DNA of 64,000 nt from Bursaphelenchus xylophilus (GCA_904066235.2 CAJFCV020000004.1:5704001-5768000); one strand, 5' to 3'. Positions 1 to 20,770 are shown, counted from the first letter of the stretch. Program-made: numbers and translations. The notes: generated from the letters alone by a model not told the origin.

Positions 1-3775
<3,775 letters not shown>

Positions 3776-6234
3776 ACCCGTCTGCAAATAGAAAATTTAA
3801 ATATCAAAATATAAATTTGAAGAATTGCAAGTAGTATTTGTAAAAGTATTAAAGAATTCAAACGAGTGTGTGAGGTAAGAAGACCTCCATTCAAAAATTT
3901 GCTTTAAAATAACCAGACAACAGTTGGAAACGTATTCGAATTATATTTGTCAAGCTATCGGCTTTTACTTTCAGAGGACATAAAAAGGGCCTAATTTTGC
4001 AGATTACTCATCACAACATGGCTCAGAAATTCGAAATTGAAGACAAATTCCAAAACGGCAGAAGATGAATAATATTATTATAACTGGGAATACTTTTTAA
4101 GCGCGATAACAATAGAACCCTTCTTCGGAATCGGGTGCGATGGGCAGTGGGAAGTATGAATCATCTCTTAAGTGCAAGGAAACGGCAGAAAAGAGAGGGA
4201 AGGGCGATTCGCGGGCCAAAAGAAATTGGCCACAATCCTCGTTCGGCCAAGGGGTCATGCCTGGGGTGATGTCCCTCTGATATTCATCTCGATACGCGCC
4301 ATAAACAGATCGTTGGATGAGATGGTGGAGATGCGGGGGAACACTTGACCCTCCACAGAAAGCGCTGCAAGAGCGTTAAGCATTTCTCAAGTCAAACATT
4401 CTCTCCCGGTTGCGTAATAAGATTGTAATAAACAAAGCCGTCGTTCAAATCTCGGCTGATGACTAATGCGGATTCTGTTTTCTGGTATAATAATCATAAT
4501 GCATTTCTGCTGATCGTTTTCAGAGATCGGTTGCCCATGCGTGTGACATAATTAACCCTATTTCTGCTTTATTTTACTTTTCAAATTCAATTTCTTCTAA
4601 CCAGCATGTACATTTTATTTTGTACGAAATCGATTTAAAAAACTTTTGGCGCCTTCTGAAAACATTCGACGAAATGCCACAAAATTTTATTGGAAATAAT
4701 TTTTAAATTTAAAAAAGCAACGTTTCTCTTTTCCATCAATGCATTTTTCTCATTGCCAAATAGGTTTCGGAAAATTTGGGAATTTTCACCTCATGGCACT
4801 GCGAGTCGGGTTAATTAAGTTTTTCTTGCGTGGGTGGCCAAGTCTTCTCCACAAAGTTATTTTTTCTCCGGGAAAATAGCCATCCAAATTCTTTAGATGG
4901 CTAGCCAAAAATCTGGGTCGGTAGGCAAAGTGTCAGGAAAAATTTGGTTGTTGCTTCAACTTACTGGCTAGCTGATCACACAATTTTGCAGCATTATCTA
5001 TACATATTGGGCCAATACCGGAATTTATAAAGTATTTGTTTCCCAAGTTTAAACACTACGGGGTCGCTTTATCCCATCCTTCTGGGTCGCAATTGATGGA
5101 ATTCAAAATTTTTGACTTTGGAGGAACTTGAGTACACCCCGGGCCCGGGTATATACCCCGTCCGAATCCTATTCTCAAACCGTTTTGTCGGCTGCGTGGA
5201 AATTGGGCGTACTGAAATCGGGTTCTTTTTTCAATGCCAAAACTTATCAAAAAAGGCGCGCGAACCTTTAACAAATGAGCCCAATTTCACTTCTCCCAAT
5301 TTCCATACAGCCGTTTTGCCAACTTTTGACACAATTTTACCTTTGAGCAGACGCTCTCCCGACCTCGTTTTACATAACCTTTTTCATTATTAAAATCATA
5401 TACTCATTAACACATTCCAATTATTCTGATAACGGGAAATATTTATAAAAAAGAGAAGATCGAGGAACAAAAGGGCGGGAAATGAAAGAAAACATTAGAA
5501 ATCACAACGAGACATAATTATTTCCTTTAATTAGTCCGGACTCTCAGCGCGACTTGTTTTGTGGACACATTCACCGGAGATGGCTGACCTGGAGCGGACG
5601 GGCTGAGATGGCTGAGAGAAGCTGGGGGAGGGAGAGGGGAAAGAAAGGATAGACACAACTCTATATATAGAAATGTAAACTATCATGATAACAACTCTAG
5701 TAACTACGGCTACAACAACGCCGACACATGGCTCTGGACTGGACGGTTCTCCTCGTATCTCGGTCTGCCTTTCGTGACTTCTAAATACTGCACTATTTGT
5801 CCGTGTTGGTGACTATTGCTAGTACAGAAAGACGTGTCTAAACTGGGCCAAGTGTTTCTCTCCGCTTCCATGACAACCAATAAAATATACATGTGGACTT
5901 AATGGTACACAAAATGTAATTTAGGGAAGGGAGGGAAGAGAGCATGACTTTCGTGAGGGCCATAAAAGTCTCTGTTTGGGGCAAAAAAACACGGAAGAGA
6001 GTTGCCCAAAACTTAATTTATTGGAATTTTCTGACAAAAAAGAGGACATGTTTCACTTCTAAACCATCATAGCCCACACAATTTTGAGAGATCCCGGCTA
6101 GTCCAGACCCTTGAAGCCAGTCTTTTGGCCGTCCTAAACACAAAGTGAAGTTGCTCGGCCGAAACCGACCCAGAACTTAAAGAAAAGCGGCGAACTGTTA
6201 ATTATAATATAATAATTAGAGTAGAGACGGGGTG
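3776..6234. other. Intergenic tract between PAK 5' end and calcineurin 3' end
   Basis: No coding exon was recognised on either strand. The stretch contains the PAK upstream region and, at its right end, the calcineurin 3' UTR. A small imperfect inverted repeat lies at about 5180-5320 and is listed separately. Short reading frames here lack splice-site support and family motifs. Confidence 0.5.
5180..5320. repeat. Imperfect inverted repeat, about 140 bp
   Basis: The arm GGCTGCGTGGAAATTGGG (about 5189-5206) recurs inverted as CCCAATTTCCATACAGCC (about 5297-5314). A second matched segment (GAAATCGGG against GAAATTGGG) lies inside it. A GC-rich palindrome, CCCGGGCCCGGG, sits just upstream at about 5138-5149. 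It looks like a small fold-back element; no target duplication was found. Confidence 0.5.
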
Positions 6235-10196
<3,962 letters not shown>

Positions 10197-13100
10197 GGAT
10201 TTGGAGATGGCTAGCAAGAGGGACCAATGGGACTGGACTGATTCTTGTCTTCTTTTGTGGACTAGGAAGAGTTTTCTAAGGGATTCTCGTGATCAACGGA
10301 CTGCTTCCATGAGGGGGAGGGGAGAGGAGAGAGATCGACCGGTCGGTGATTGATTCAAATACCCGCAACTGTTAAGTTAAGTCGTGTCCCGGATGTTTAT
10401 CTCCAGCCTGGACTTCTGAAAGAAACATGTGTAAGAAAACAAAAAGGAGAATGTCCAGAAACTGAGTCAGCCGACTGACTCATGATCCGTAAAACCGAAT
10501 AAATTAAAGCCTTATTGAGTCAGAAGTCACGCGAACAAAGGAAGAGGTAGCAGATCCCTCCAAAAAAGTTATTTATTTTTGCGGGAACACTTCTTAAAAC
10601 AGTTAAACACGCACCCCGGGAGAAAAAAACGAAAAGGGGCGAGAAACAGTTCGGGTGCCTGGAGACTCTCGATCTCGTCGCTCCCCCACCCAATTCTCTT
10701 CAATCAGTGCCTTCCCTAATTAACCCACCATCCCGCAATCGTCATTAAAATAACAAAAATGAATGATATGCATCTCCGACGTCGCATAAACGCATTACCT
10801 TGTCTCAGATTTAAATTAATCACATCACAAAAGAAAAATTATTTCATGATTTAGCGAATTGGCAGTGAAGGCGTCCTAAATGTCACTTTTTATGAAAAAA
10901 AACAATGTGTTGCAATACAAAGCAACAAGATTCCGTGAAAAAGAACAGACAATCGATAAAAAATATTCATTTCAGCCTTTAATCATGCGATGTACATAAA
11001 GGAAAGTGGAATAAAAAGAGTATTCGAATAATAAAAGTGGTCGAAAGGGGTCACCGGAAAAATGAATCAAGGAGATTCCGAGCCTTGATTTGTGGCAAAA
11101 ATACGAGCAACATCACCTTAACAGCATCTGCCCTGAGGCGAGGATAATGTGGATGCTTAAGAGTCTTAGCGGTCCCCATAAACCAAACGACTTAAACATA
11201 TACCATTTGTTTCAACAGTAATTTCTCGGTTATTTTGTTCCGAGAGCACCTATTTTTCCCGGGTGTCTCCTCTCGTTTCGCCCCCTCCCTCAAGTGTTTG
11301 GCCACGAGGTTAGGACCCGGCCAGGGGGGGGGGCGCAACCAGATGGGAAACCAGGTATCGGATTGCGCGACGGATCTTTTTCGGCCGCCCAAACCAACAC
11401 AGAAAGTGGCACACGTGAGGTGCCAGGTTAACACAACAAAAGCGCCGCAGACGAGGAAACAGAAAGCCATTCACAAATGCTAATGCGGTGTGAACGACGT
11501 GCCGCGCCGGCCCCACAAAAAAGAGGAGAGTGCCCAAACTTTCCTCGTCTTGTCGCCCTCCTTCGCACCCCTCATCGACATCTACATGCATCGCCGTACA
11601 TGTACACGCCATCATAAAGTAAGCGAGAGAGCACCTGGCCTCTTAATAAGGCCGCTGAGTGTAATACGGGCCTTGTCCCCCTCTCTCTAGCTGCCTGCCA
11701 CACTTGTAGTTGTTTGTTCGTCTACAATTTGCTTCAAAGTCTTCTCAATTACTCTCGGGACTCGAATGGACACGCAATCATGGGAGATGGATATGATACG
11801 GTAACCTGAAGAAGGGGATCCTAAATCTGCTGGACTACCCGTCTTTCTTTGACCGTCATGACAAAAAAAAGTAATTCCAAAAGGTTCAAAACAGGACGAA
11901 ATTTGGAACTGAATATGTATGACAGCTACAATAAACGCCTCGTGTTGTTATGCCCCAAACAATATAAACCATCAATTATGAAAAAAGAAGAAAAAGGTTG
12001 GGCGCGCCATTCCAACAGCCCGCTTAGAATTGGTGACTTAAGCTCGGTTATTCTGGCAAGAGGAAGTAGGAATCGTCTTCAGGTGACAACAAAGATTATC
12101 TCCGAATATTGGCCGACTAACATGAAGAGGACTCGTAATAAAGCGCATCATTAAGGGCAAGGTGAAAACCCGACCGTTCGCGAAGTCGAAATAACGAAAA
12201 GTCCGCGGAATTAGTCCTCATCATCATGGAAAAGGTGTCGGGGGAATTGGGACGCGAGGAGATAAACGGGCCTTTGCCTTATCCGTTTTCTCATGCGACC
12301 GATAGCCACCCGGTCACAGTCTAATGTCCCGGAGAATGGGTGACGAGCGAGAAAAGAAAAAGAAAAGAAGGGGCAAACGACGGACTGGCTTGCCGGCAGA
12401 GAACCTTTTTCTGGAATTCCGGCATTATTCCCTGCTTTTTCTGGCCGTCAGCGCTCTTCTCTTCTTCTCTCTCCCCTGCCCAATAGGTCCAGTTTGGCCG
12501 CCAAAGTCCTCTAATTCTGCAAACCCGAGACGGGCCGAGCCAAAACTTCAAAACTAAGTGTTCATCAACACAACAACAATATATTTACATCAACGTCCAA
12601 GGTTTCGGATAAAATGCAAAAAATGTGGGATATTTGAGGGAAAACAAAGCACAAGTCAAGTGCCAGAGGGTCAGAAGGGAACAGAAATCCGCTCTCATTC
12701 CCTCGAGATGGACAAGCTTTGTTTGAATTAAAACGCCCTGCAAGCCATGCAAATAATAAATTATGAAGAAGATCCTTTGGCCATTAATTATCCGTAATGG
12801 AAATATTTTCATCAGATTGCCGGGATTGTGCCCATTACGAGGGCGAAGGAAACAAAGACCCTGATGTAAGATTAACCTCCACAGAAGCGGTTTACAGAGG
12901 GTGGTGGGGCAGTACGAAAACTTTATACTCGGGGGTATCTCGGCGGGTGCTGTAAGCCGCTTCCAGCCCTAAACCCTCAAATGAAATTGTCAGCATCACA
13001 CCATCTCCGCGACATTACATTTAGATAAATAAAAGTACAACCGAATTTCATCAAGATCATCAGTCTGCCCTTTCGTGAACAACAACAGTAATTACATTGT

Positions 13101-15524
13101 CCAAAAAATATGTCATCATGACCAAAATTATGTCGTTCGAAAAAGACGAAATCCAAAGTAGCGTTTCAGACGAACCCTTTTAAAATTTAAAAACACACGA
13201 CCCATCAAAATATTACACTTTTAAGATAAGACAATCCAAAAATGCGTACTCGCGCCACAGGGATTACTTACTCGGGACTCGTTTACAATTGCGTAATCAA
13301 TAAGCAGTATACTTCGAATGAAGGCAGTAATTCCGATTGGGAAGTGATTAGCACAAACCCCGGTAATAAAATTATATTCCGACCAAAACCCGAGTGCACC
13401 TCAGTGCCTTCCGATAAAAAAGAAACCCCAAAATGGGTGGAAACATGCGAAGATATCATACTGTTAAAGGATGTAACGTAATACAAAGAAACTCGAGTTC
13501 TTCGATCGCTGTTTTCTATTTCGAATTCATAAACATTGGTAGGGAAACACACACTGCTACTGGTAGGTCAGCTAAGGATCAAAACAAAGCCGTCCCAGAA
13601 ACAGATTTGGAGCCGGCCCCAACAAGGCCAGAGCCCGTTTCCATGGTATACGTCCCCGTTGTTGCACATTCCCTTTCGGATGGAAAAAGGGAAGAGTCGA
13701 AACCGGCGAGCCGAGAGAGTGGAGAGGCAGAGACATTGCTATCAGTTTACGGAGTGGGGTGGGGGTGTAGTGGGGGGACGTCTCCCCTTCGGCGACCGGC
13801 CCTCTCTCTCTTATCGCCAGATTTCCCTCCGTCCGCGCCCCCTGACTACACGTGCTCCCGCAGTACGAAGATGCCGCGGTGGGGGAGGATGAGAAATTAA
13901 TGCCCGTTCTGGAGATCGCCTTCTCAAAAATTTATTAACCCTTAGGCGGTGCCGTCGATAAATGCAAAAAAAAGATGGTTCAGCGAATGAGGAAAGGACC
14001 TCGGGTTATACAAAAGGTTAATGCTTTTGGTTTAAGACTCTCAAAGATCGAAACTTTTGAATGAAGCTAACTAAGAGGCGATGCAGCATACCCATGGGAG
14101 GGGGATACCTAACTATTCTGGCCTTGCCATCATCAAAAGATATCACAAGGGTAGAGTTACCAAAAAAGTGATCCCTGGTTTGTTGTTTTGCATCATAAAA
14201 TGTACCTAATGTTGATTCGAAGTAATTACCCCTTGAAGACACATTACTGGAACCAGCTGTTGGCGACTCAACCCCATACATCCACGACTTTTGATAAAAA
14301 TATTGGAAACAGTGAAACAGAACGAGGAAAAAGTAACGCAAAAACATAAAGTAAATTATTCCAGGACGAACAGAGAGAGTTCTGAGGAGAGACGGAAGAG
14401 AAAGAGTACCTCTCGTTCCGTTCTATGCGCACCCTTTTTGGCCCCAGATCCGGAATGCCCTGCGGGCACGCGACCCGAGAGAGTGAGGGCGGCAGTCTGT
14501 TTTTTACCCTCGCCCGGCCGTCGACTGTGTTTTTGCATTGGCCTGGATGGCTGGAAATCCTCGGAGGGGGGTTGCCACACTCCCCCCCCTTTCACCATTC
14601 CTCTACTAATTCTTCGCCTTTAAAATTAGGCCCGTAAAGCCATCGCCTCCAAGCGATGGTTAATATTGCGCGGGAAATTACTGGAGGGCCGGCCAATTAA
14701 GATAACCATAAAATTAATCTAAATGAGATTCGCCTGCTAAAGTTTTACGACAAAACTCAAAAAATAGAGTTAGAATCTAGGCACCTGTGGCCAGATAAGT
14801 CTTAATAAACCATAATCCACAACCCAAGGCTCCGCTTTAAATTTATTATACTTAATGCCTTCCCTTTCTACGGTATAGACTCGACACGAAAGCGCAAAGT
14901 AATGGAAACTCAGTTAGTAGGAGTCTAAAAAATAACTAGACTTTCAGGCCATTAATTACGGAGAGCGGTGATATAATATCCCATCATTATGAAGAGACAA
15001 GATAATCAAAGCAAAAGTCATATACAGACTTATTGAGGACATCTCTTTCCCACCCTCAACCATCACCCGAAGTTGTGTGCTTGGACAAGACTTCCAGATT
15101 CAAAGTTAATTCAAAAAGAAATTGATCAGAAGCCAGAGGCAGTTAGAGTAAGTGGAGGGTGTAACAGGTGCTTTAGATCTGGCGGCGGCAGAGCCAAACA
15201 AGAAGGGTGGGTTAAGACGGACAAGTGTTTGGCCAGCCCAATCCCCCTCTCCCCGTTAACCAACCTCACTCTCGGCTCGAGGCCCGGTGACGTAACTAAT
15301 CCCGGGAAACCCGACTATGACTCCAAATCTGACCATTTGCCCGTAGGCAGGCGGGCACCGTCCATTAATCACGATACCCAAGCCATAAGACATCACCACT
15401 TTATTAAGGATTACGGCACATAACCATGAATCAAGATTATATTTATGAGAATATTTTTTCAAAGTCAGAAAATCAACAATAATGTCAACAATGAAATCAA
15501 CAACAGGTAATGAACAAACTTGTT
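10197..15524. other. Long gene-poor tract upstream of calcineurin
   Basis: About 5.3 kb with no exon series that could be supported. The longest reading frames (13433-13900, 15073-15423, 11192-11470) have low-complexity or unrecognisable translations and no coherent donor/acceptor pairs. The left part probably holds the calcineurin promoter or 5' non-coding exons; the right end adjoins the 3' end of the nucleolin-like gene. Confidence 0.45.
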
Positions 15525-17993
15525 TTAATCATCTTCTTCATCACTAACTTCCTCAATTCCTTCTTCGGAAGAGGGAATGTCGTCAGATTCTTCCCCTTCA
15601 TCAGCCATAGTATCGATAAGTCCATTTCCTTGACCTCCTTCATCTTCTTCCTCGTCTTCATCTTCAATTTCAAGTTCATCGTCCTCAAGATCTTCGACCT
15701 CCAAATCCTCGGCTAATTCCTCGTCCTCGGCTTCATTTCCAGAGTCCTCTTCATCTCCGGAACTCTCGATTAAAGCTTTTTTCTGGGACGCGGCTTTCTC
15801 CTTTACTATTTCTTTCTTGTCGACACCATTAGATTTAGGTTCATCAGACTTCAAATCTGGAAATGATTAAGTAATTTTGACAAAAAAAGTATTACCTCTG
15901 TGAAAGGCCACGAGCACTGGCTTGCCATAAATCTTAATGTTCTTCATAGATGAAATAGCCTTGACGGCCTCAGGGTGAGAGTTGAAAGACAATACAGCCC
16001 AGTCTCCATTCAATTTGACGTTACAGGCATCTGGGAAGAGAACCTTGAGATCATTTTGTGAACATCCACTTGGCAAATGGGAGAGTTTTAACTTCAAAGG
16101 GTCAGCGTTCTTAACGGCTAAAAACAAAATATATTTAATTGATACATCTATTTACGGTAAGGAGATCCTACCCCCAAACATCGTAGAAATTACCGCTGGC
16201 TCTCAGTTAGCTTATAAAAAGCGTAATCTCCTTGTGGCCAAATCAAAAAAAAAGTTGGCCAGATCGAAAAAATTGTGGTGAAGCAGGAAAATTTTAGCAA
16301 AGTTATTTGATTCTTGAGGTGATACTGTGTATTGGCATACAGTTACCACTGTGTATCTTGTACTTTTCTACAGCCTTCAGGGATCTCAAGTCAAAAAGTT
16401 AGAATAAAATGTTTCCCATCACTAGGTCTCTCAAATGCGACGAAACCACACAGGAATTCCAATTTTAGTGGGAGAAGCAAAAGATCCGTCGATAACGTGA
16501 CGATTCGTAAATCTGAATTTAAATCTAATCATATGTAGCTATGTCGTTTGGGGGTCGGATCAAGAATTCCTATTCACTCACGTTCTTCTAATAAACCCGG
16601 AACATCTTGTGCCTGGGTCAATTTAAATCTTTTGTCGTCTTTCAGGTATTTAAGTGCGACATTCCTCGAATTCGCAGAGTCAAACAGGATCAGGGTTCCA
16701 GTGGAAACAGTCCACACATCAACAACAAATGGATGCGCCTTCTTGAACACTTGAACGTTGTTCAGTTTCCTATCCGTTGGAGTAAAAAGACTAGACGAAA
16801 GAATTTCTTGTCGGCGTGATCTTTCATGGCTGACGGCATCTAGCGAAAACTTGGCCTACAATATTCTACTATACCATTTTCCAAAAAAGTTTATAAAAAT
16901 AATAAAAATTTCTTACCTTTTCTGGTTTCCCGGGCTTTGGTGCGGCCTTTGGAGCAGGTGTAACTTCAACTTCCTCCTCCTCTTCTTCGGATTCTTCTTC
17001 ATCTTCAATTTCCACCTCTTCGTCTTCAGCTTCCTCGTCCTCCTCTTCCTCCTCATCGTCACGCGGTTTCTTTCCATTCACTTTCAGGTCACCCAGTTCA
17101 ATATCATCGGAATCTTCCGCGGTTTCTTCTTCATCATCGTCCTCATCGTCTTCTCCAGAATCGCTTTCGACAATTTTTCTTGGTTGGAACTTTCCCTTTT
17201 GTTGCTTAAACGGATGAGGAGTTGCAGGAGTCTTTGTCTAAAAATATATCAACCGCAGCAGACAGACTTACCCCAACAGGAGATTTCTTATCGCTAAAGA
17301 CCTTTACATTCTTCTTCTCACTTTGGAGTCCATCCTTCTTCAAAATGCTTGGAGTTTTCTTTTTGAAATCTTCTTTGTCATCCGAGCTGAAGAAAGACGT
17401 ATCTTTGTTGCTTTTCTTGAAGTCAGGTCTTTCACCATCGTCATCCTCGCTGAACTTTCTTTTTCTGTTTTGCGGAGTGCCATCTAAAAATTAACTTAAG
17501 CCAGTACTTAAAGACATGTAGGGAGGAAAATGGTCTGTCGCCTTACTTTGACTGAATGAATCATTTCGGTTAAAGTTTCCGCCTCTTCCTCCACGGAAGT
17601 TACCTCCTCGGCCACCTCGGAAACCTCCGCCGCGCCCACCGAAGGACCTGTTCCCACTATCGCCCCCTCCGAAGGATCGGTTCACGCCATCGCCACCACT
17701 AAAGGATCTGTTGGGTCTATCTCCTCCGAAAGACCTGTTCGGTCCTCCCCTTCCAAATGAACGGTTACCACCATCTCGATTGAAACTGTTTCCCCTGAAG
17801 CCTCCTCCTCCTCGGTTTCCACCTCTGAATCCACCTCCACGACCTCTAAATCCGGGACTACTGCCGCGATTTCCTCCTCTGAATCCACCACCTCCGCGTC
17901 CACGTCCAGGACTGTTCCATCCACCTTTAGCATTACCTAAATCGATAACTAAAACAAAAAATCAGTATTACCTCCACCACCTTCATATCCCAT
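15525..17993 (-). CDS. Nucleolin-like RGG-box, acidic, RRM-containing nucleolar protein
   Basis: It starts at 17993 (MGYEGGG). The N-terminal exons (17498-17936) encode an RGG/FRGG box followed by NRSFGG-type repeats. Next is a lysine/serine-rich part (17268-17483), then a long acidic Glu/Asp tract with PKAAPKPGKPEK at its end (16920-17237). RNA-binding parts follow. Exon 16569-16860 carries a weak RRM-like stretch (VFKKAHPFVVDVWTVSTGTL). Exons between 16140 and 16540 include GFVAFE (RNP1-like) and SLKAVEKYKIHS. A clear RRM is encoded at 15896-16118 (LKLSHLPSGCSQNDLKVLF to KPVLVAFHRG). The last exon is again strongly acidic and stops at 15525-15527. The junction joining GFVAFE to SLKAVEKY (about 16370-16450) could not be spliced with matching phases, so that part is uncertain. 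Likely role: rRNA processing and chromatin in the nucleolus. An N-terminal RGG box is the reverse of the usual nucleolin order. Confidence 0.75.
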
Positions 17994-18169
17994 ATTGACT
18001 GGTATTTATCAACAACAAGACGGAGATTAAAACAAAAATAACCATACAGTTGTCCGCGTTTTGACGACTTTTTCGCCCTCAAAAAGCATTGGCTTTAATT
18101 GTTTTCGCTTCAAGACCGGAGCTAAAAGTTGCCAGATTCAACGCAAACTAAACATCATGATATCAGCCT

Positions 18170-18375
18170 TACATAGGGGTAACCCTGTCCCCGGCAGGCC
18201 CGATCTGGCCAGGCCTAACAAATTTTGGACACGGCCCGGACCTGAAGTGGCTCAGAAACGCCACAAACTTGTTTTTCGTGATGGTAAAAACCATAATTAG
18301 CAGAAAAAACGACGTGCAACGGCTTGGCATTGTTATATCGACGGGCCGGGTCTGAAAAACCCCCAGGCCCAACAC
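18170..18375. repeat. GGCCCG-rich dispersed repeat copy
   Basis: The segment contains GGCAGGCCCGATCTGGCC near its left end and a GGGCCGGG(T/C)C(T/G)GAAAAACCC(C/T)CAGGCC motif at about 18344-18372. The same motif, with a few mismatches, recurs at 57195-57222 inside a larger mobile element. It lies in the 3' flank between ARPC2 and the nucleolin-like gene. Its ends could not be fixed. Confidence 0.55.
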
Positions 18376-18462
18376 AAGTTTGCATAAAATGGACTCCGTG
18401 ATTGACAATCATGAATAAATAGTACAAGTTTATTGAAAGAAATTAAATTAATGTTTGAATTC

Positions 18463-19671
18463 TTACTGTTGGACAAAGGTGCGACCACTGGAAGAGAAAA
18501 ATTGAATACAATGTTTATTTGACTCACCTGATCGTTTTCCTTTCTGTCTTTATCTCAGGCCTAGCACGATTCAAGACCTTTAGGAAATCGGATGTCTTCT
18601 TGCGCATCCGTGAATGGAGATAGGCCTAAGATTCTACCTTAATTTATTTTTGACCTACCTTTGAACATTTAATGTGATAATGAAGATAATCCCGGAATGA
18701 ATGGATCAGATTGATGGTATTCTCCCGCGCCACGCCTTTGGTATGTCTTGGGAATAACACTAAACAAGAGTCAATACGTACGTAATACCAACACTTGATG
18801 TGACTTACCAAAGGTAATATATCCAACATTTTCCCCGGTCTTTGCTCCCGGAAATCCTCTTAATTCAAGAGGAGGCTCCCCCACCGAGTACAAGACCTGA
18901 GGCGCTGTCTGGCTCGCTTTTCGCCCTTCTCGGAATTCCTAAACAAAAATGGAGAACACATGAAATCTCTTACTTGTAGAAATAACTTCCCAATTACGAC
19001 ATCGTCAGGATCTTTGAATAATGTACTGAAGATTACAGTAACCCGATCAGCCTTTGCTTCAATAAACATGGTTTCATCCTCTCTGTAATTGATAACCGCC
19101 CTCTCTTGACCTTCCTGACCTTGTTCTTGGAAAAGGAAATACTTTTCGAATACTGAGGCAAAACAATTTCTCTTGAGTCTGGTTGCTTTATCAATAAGTT
19201 CGTTGGAGTTAGCCGGTAAAGATGCCAAGTCAAAGAGCAACGACGCATCATACCCATCCTCTGGGGTGGCTTGGAGATATGACCCGTACACACGTTTCAA
19301 ATACTAAAGAAAAATTGCGAAAAAAAATAATTCTTGCCTCATCTGCCCCGTGAGCTCGTAATTGTTTGTAGAACTTGAGAGAAATGCTGATCTAAAACAC
19401 AAAGGTATACTTCGAAAGGCTACTTTACCAACAACTTGTTCTTTTCCTTGTTCGGGTTCGAAATGTTGTATAGGACTCCATCGAAATCGGCAAATTGGAT
19501 GCTTACACTCTCAATCTTATGTCTAAAAAGAGTATACACCAGTCTGTCCGGAAAATAGTGGTGGACCGTCGCATAACTGCTGGAAAATATTACTTACCCT
19601 TCTTTGGCAGAGGCAAATTTATACTCCAGCAACTCTCTGATTATCCGGTTCTCTTCTTCTAGCAGAATCAT
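18463..19671 (-). CDS. arx-4: Arp2/3 complex subunit 2 (ARPC2, p34)
   Basis: Structural subunit of the Arp2/3 complex, which nucleates branched actin filaments; ARPC2 with ARPC4 forms the core that contacts the mother filament. The start at 19671 gives [15 protein letters not shown]. Successive exons give [55 protein letters not shown] (about 18940-19300), [27 protein letters not shown] and [20 protein letters not shown], followed by a short last exon ending GRTFVQQ. The stop is at 18463-18465, with an AATAAA-like signal on this strand near 18430. Introns are short. The protein appears full length and intact. The ribosomal S9 gene lies 393 bp upstream on the same strand. Confidence 0.95.
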
Positions 19672-20064
19672 TGCAGATCCAAAATAACAGCTTGGATTCG
19701 GCAAGTCGAAAAAGATTTTATGATTCACGATTTTTTCGCTTGAATCGCAATGCCAAATGCGCCAAAAGTGAACAAGAAAACCGACTTCGAATCATATTTT
19801 GGAAAAATAGGTCTTCCGAACTTTATTTTTATATATGTGCATAATACAATTCGACCTTGCAAAAAGGTACGAGACTCACCTTTCCAACAATCACCAACCT
19901 CGTCGTGAGCCACTCCATGTGTAATCTTGCCTCTTCGAGCGACAAATAGATATAACCTAGTATCAAGCAATTAAAATGTCAAAATTGGTTCGAAAGGATT
20001 GTTTTATTTTAACAACAGAACAAATTGTAAAAACAGTTTAACGAGTAATCAAAAAGGATAGAAT
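19672..20064. other. Spacer between ribosomal S9 and ARPC2, with a possible untranslated exon
   Basis: On the minus strand a segment of about 60-70 nt (about 19880-19950) is bounded by TACTAG and by GGAAAG-GTGAGTC, so it looks like an exon with good splice sites, but its reading frame (LYLFVARRGKITHGVAHD) matches nothing known to me. It could be a 5' UTR exon of ARPC2. Confidence 0.3.
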
Positions 20065-20770
20065 CTACTCGTCATCTTCACCTCCAGAGGCGTTTCCACC
20101 TCCCTTCTTCAGGTTTCTTCTCTTTACACGGCCAGGTCTGCCGCCAGCGTAGGGCGACTTCTCAGCAAAATCAATGTGTTTCTGAGACTCCAAACGGACC
20201 AAGAATGATGGGATGTTAACCAACTGACGACGGACACTAAAAGCAACAAGAGATAATGGTGGGGAAACGCAAAAAATACGACAACAACGCATTAACAAAA
20301 TAATATCTAGCAGCATTTTCAAACCTCACCGAATATGTCTTTGGCGGATCAAACAACGGGCATGATGGATGGACTTGGCCAGACCAAGCTTCAAAACCTG
20401 AGTCTGAAGACGACGTTCCAAGAAATCTTCGACACGAAGACCCAAAACGTAATCGAGCTTCATCTTGTCTTCGGGCAAAACTCCCATAAGGACCAGACGA
20501 CGGAGCAAGACGTTACCCTCAAAAAGACGCTTTGGATCTTTGTCGTCTAACATAAGCAATTGACGGGCGACCTTTCGTATCTTGGCCAAAGTAAGCTTGA
20601 CTCTCCAGACCTCACGCTTGTTACGAAGGCCGAATTCACCGATCAATTTCAACTCCTAAACAGAAGATGGATAAACAAACAAGGTAACCCACTTGGTCGA
20701 GACGTTCCTTTTCGAATGGACGACGGGGGACATCATAAACCTTGGAATAGTGGGTTAAAAGACGCGGCAT
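20065..20770 (-). CDS. rps-9: 40S ribosomal protein S9 (uS4)
   Basis: Component of the small ribosomal subunit involved in decoding-centre structure. The start at 20770 gives [20 protein letters not shown]. Exon 2 holds the S4 core: [32 protein letters not shown] and the S4 RNA-binding segment [18 protein letters not shown] through [13 protein letters not shown]. Exon 3 continues [15 protein letters not shown] and ends in a basic/glycine tail, [14 protein letters not shown]. The three exons join in phase with short introns (about 35 nt after codon 29; the second is about 80-90 nt). Length, about 190 residues, is normal for the family. Confidence 0.97.

Noticed and set aside
13433..13900. 155-residue open frame
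   Set aside because: Low-complexity, Pro/Arg/Ser-rich translation in a stop-poor GC-rich patch, with no splice sites or family.
14640..14670. Short hairpin CCATCGC-loop-GCGATGG
   Set aside because: A seven-base stem is expected by chance in 64 kb, and nothing nearby gives it a role.
16758..17297. 179-residue Phe/Leu-rich plus-strand frame resembling a membrane protein
   Set aside because: It is the complement of the Glu/Asp-rich acidic exon of the nucleolin-like gene; GAA/GAG/GAT codons read in reverse give Phe/Leu/Ile.
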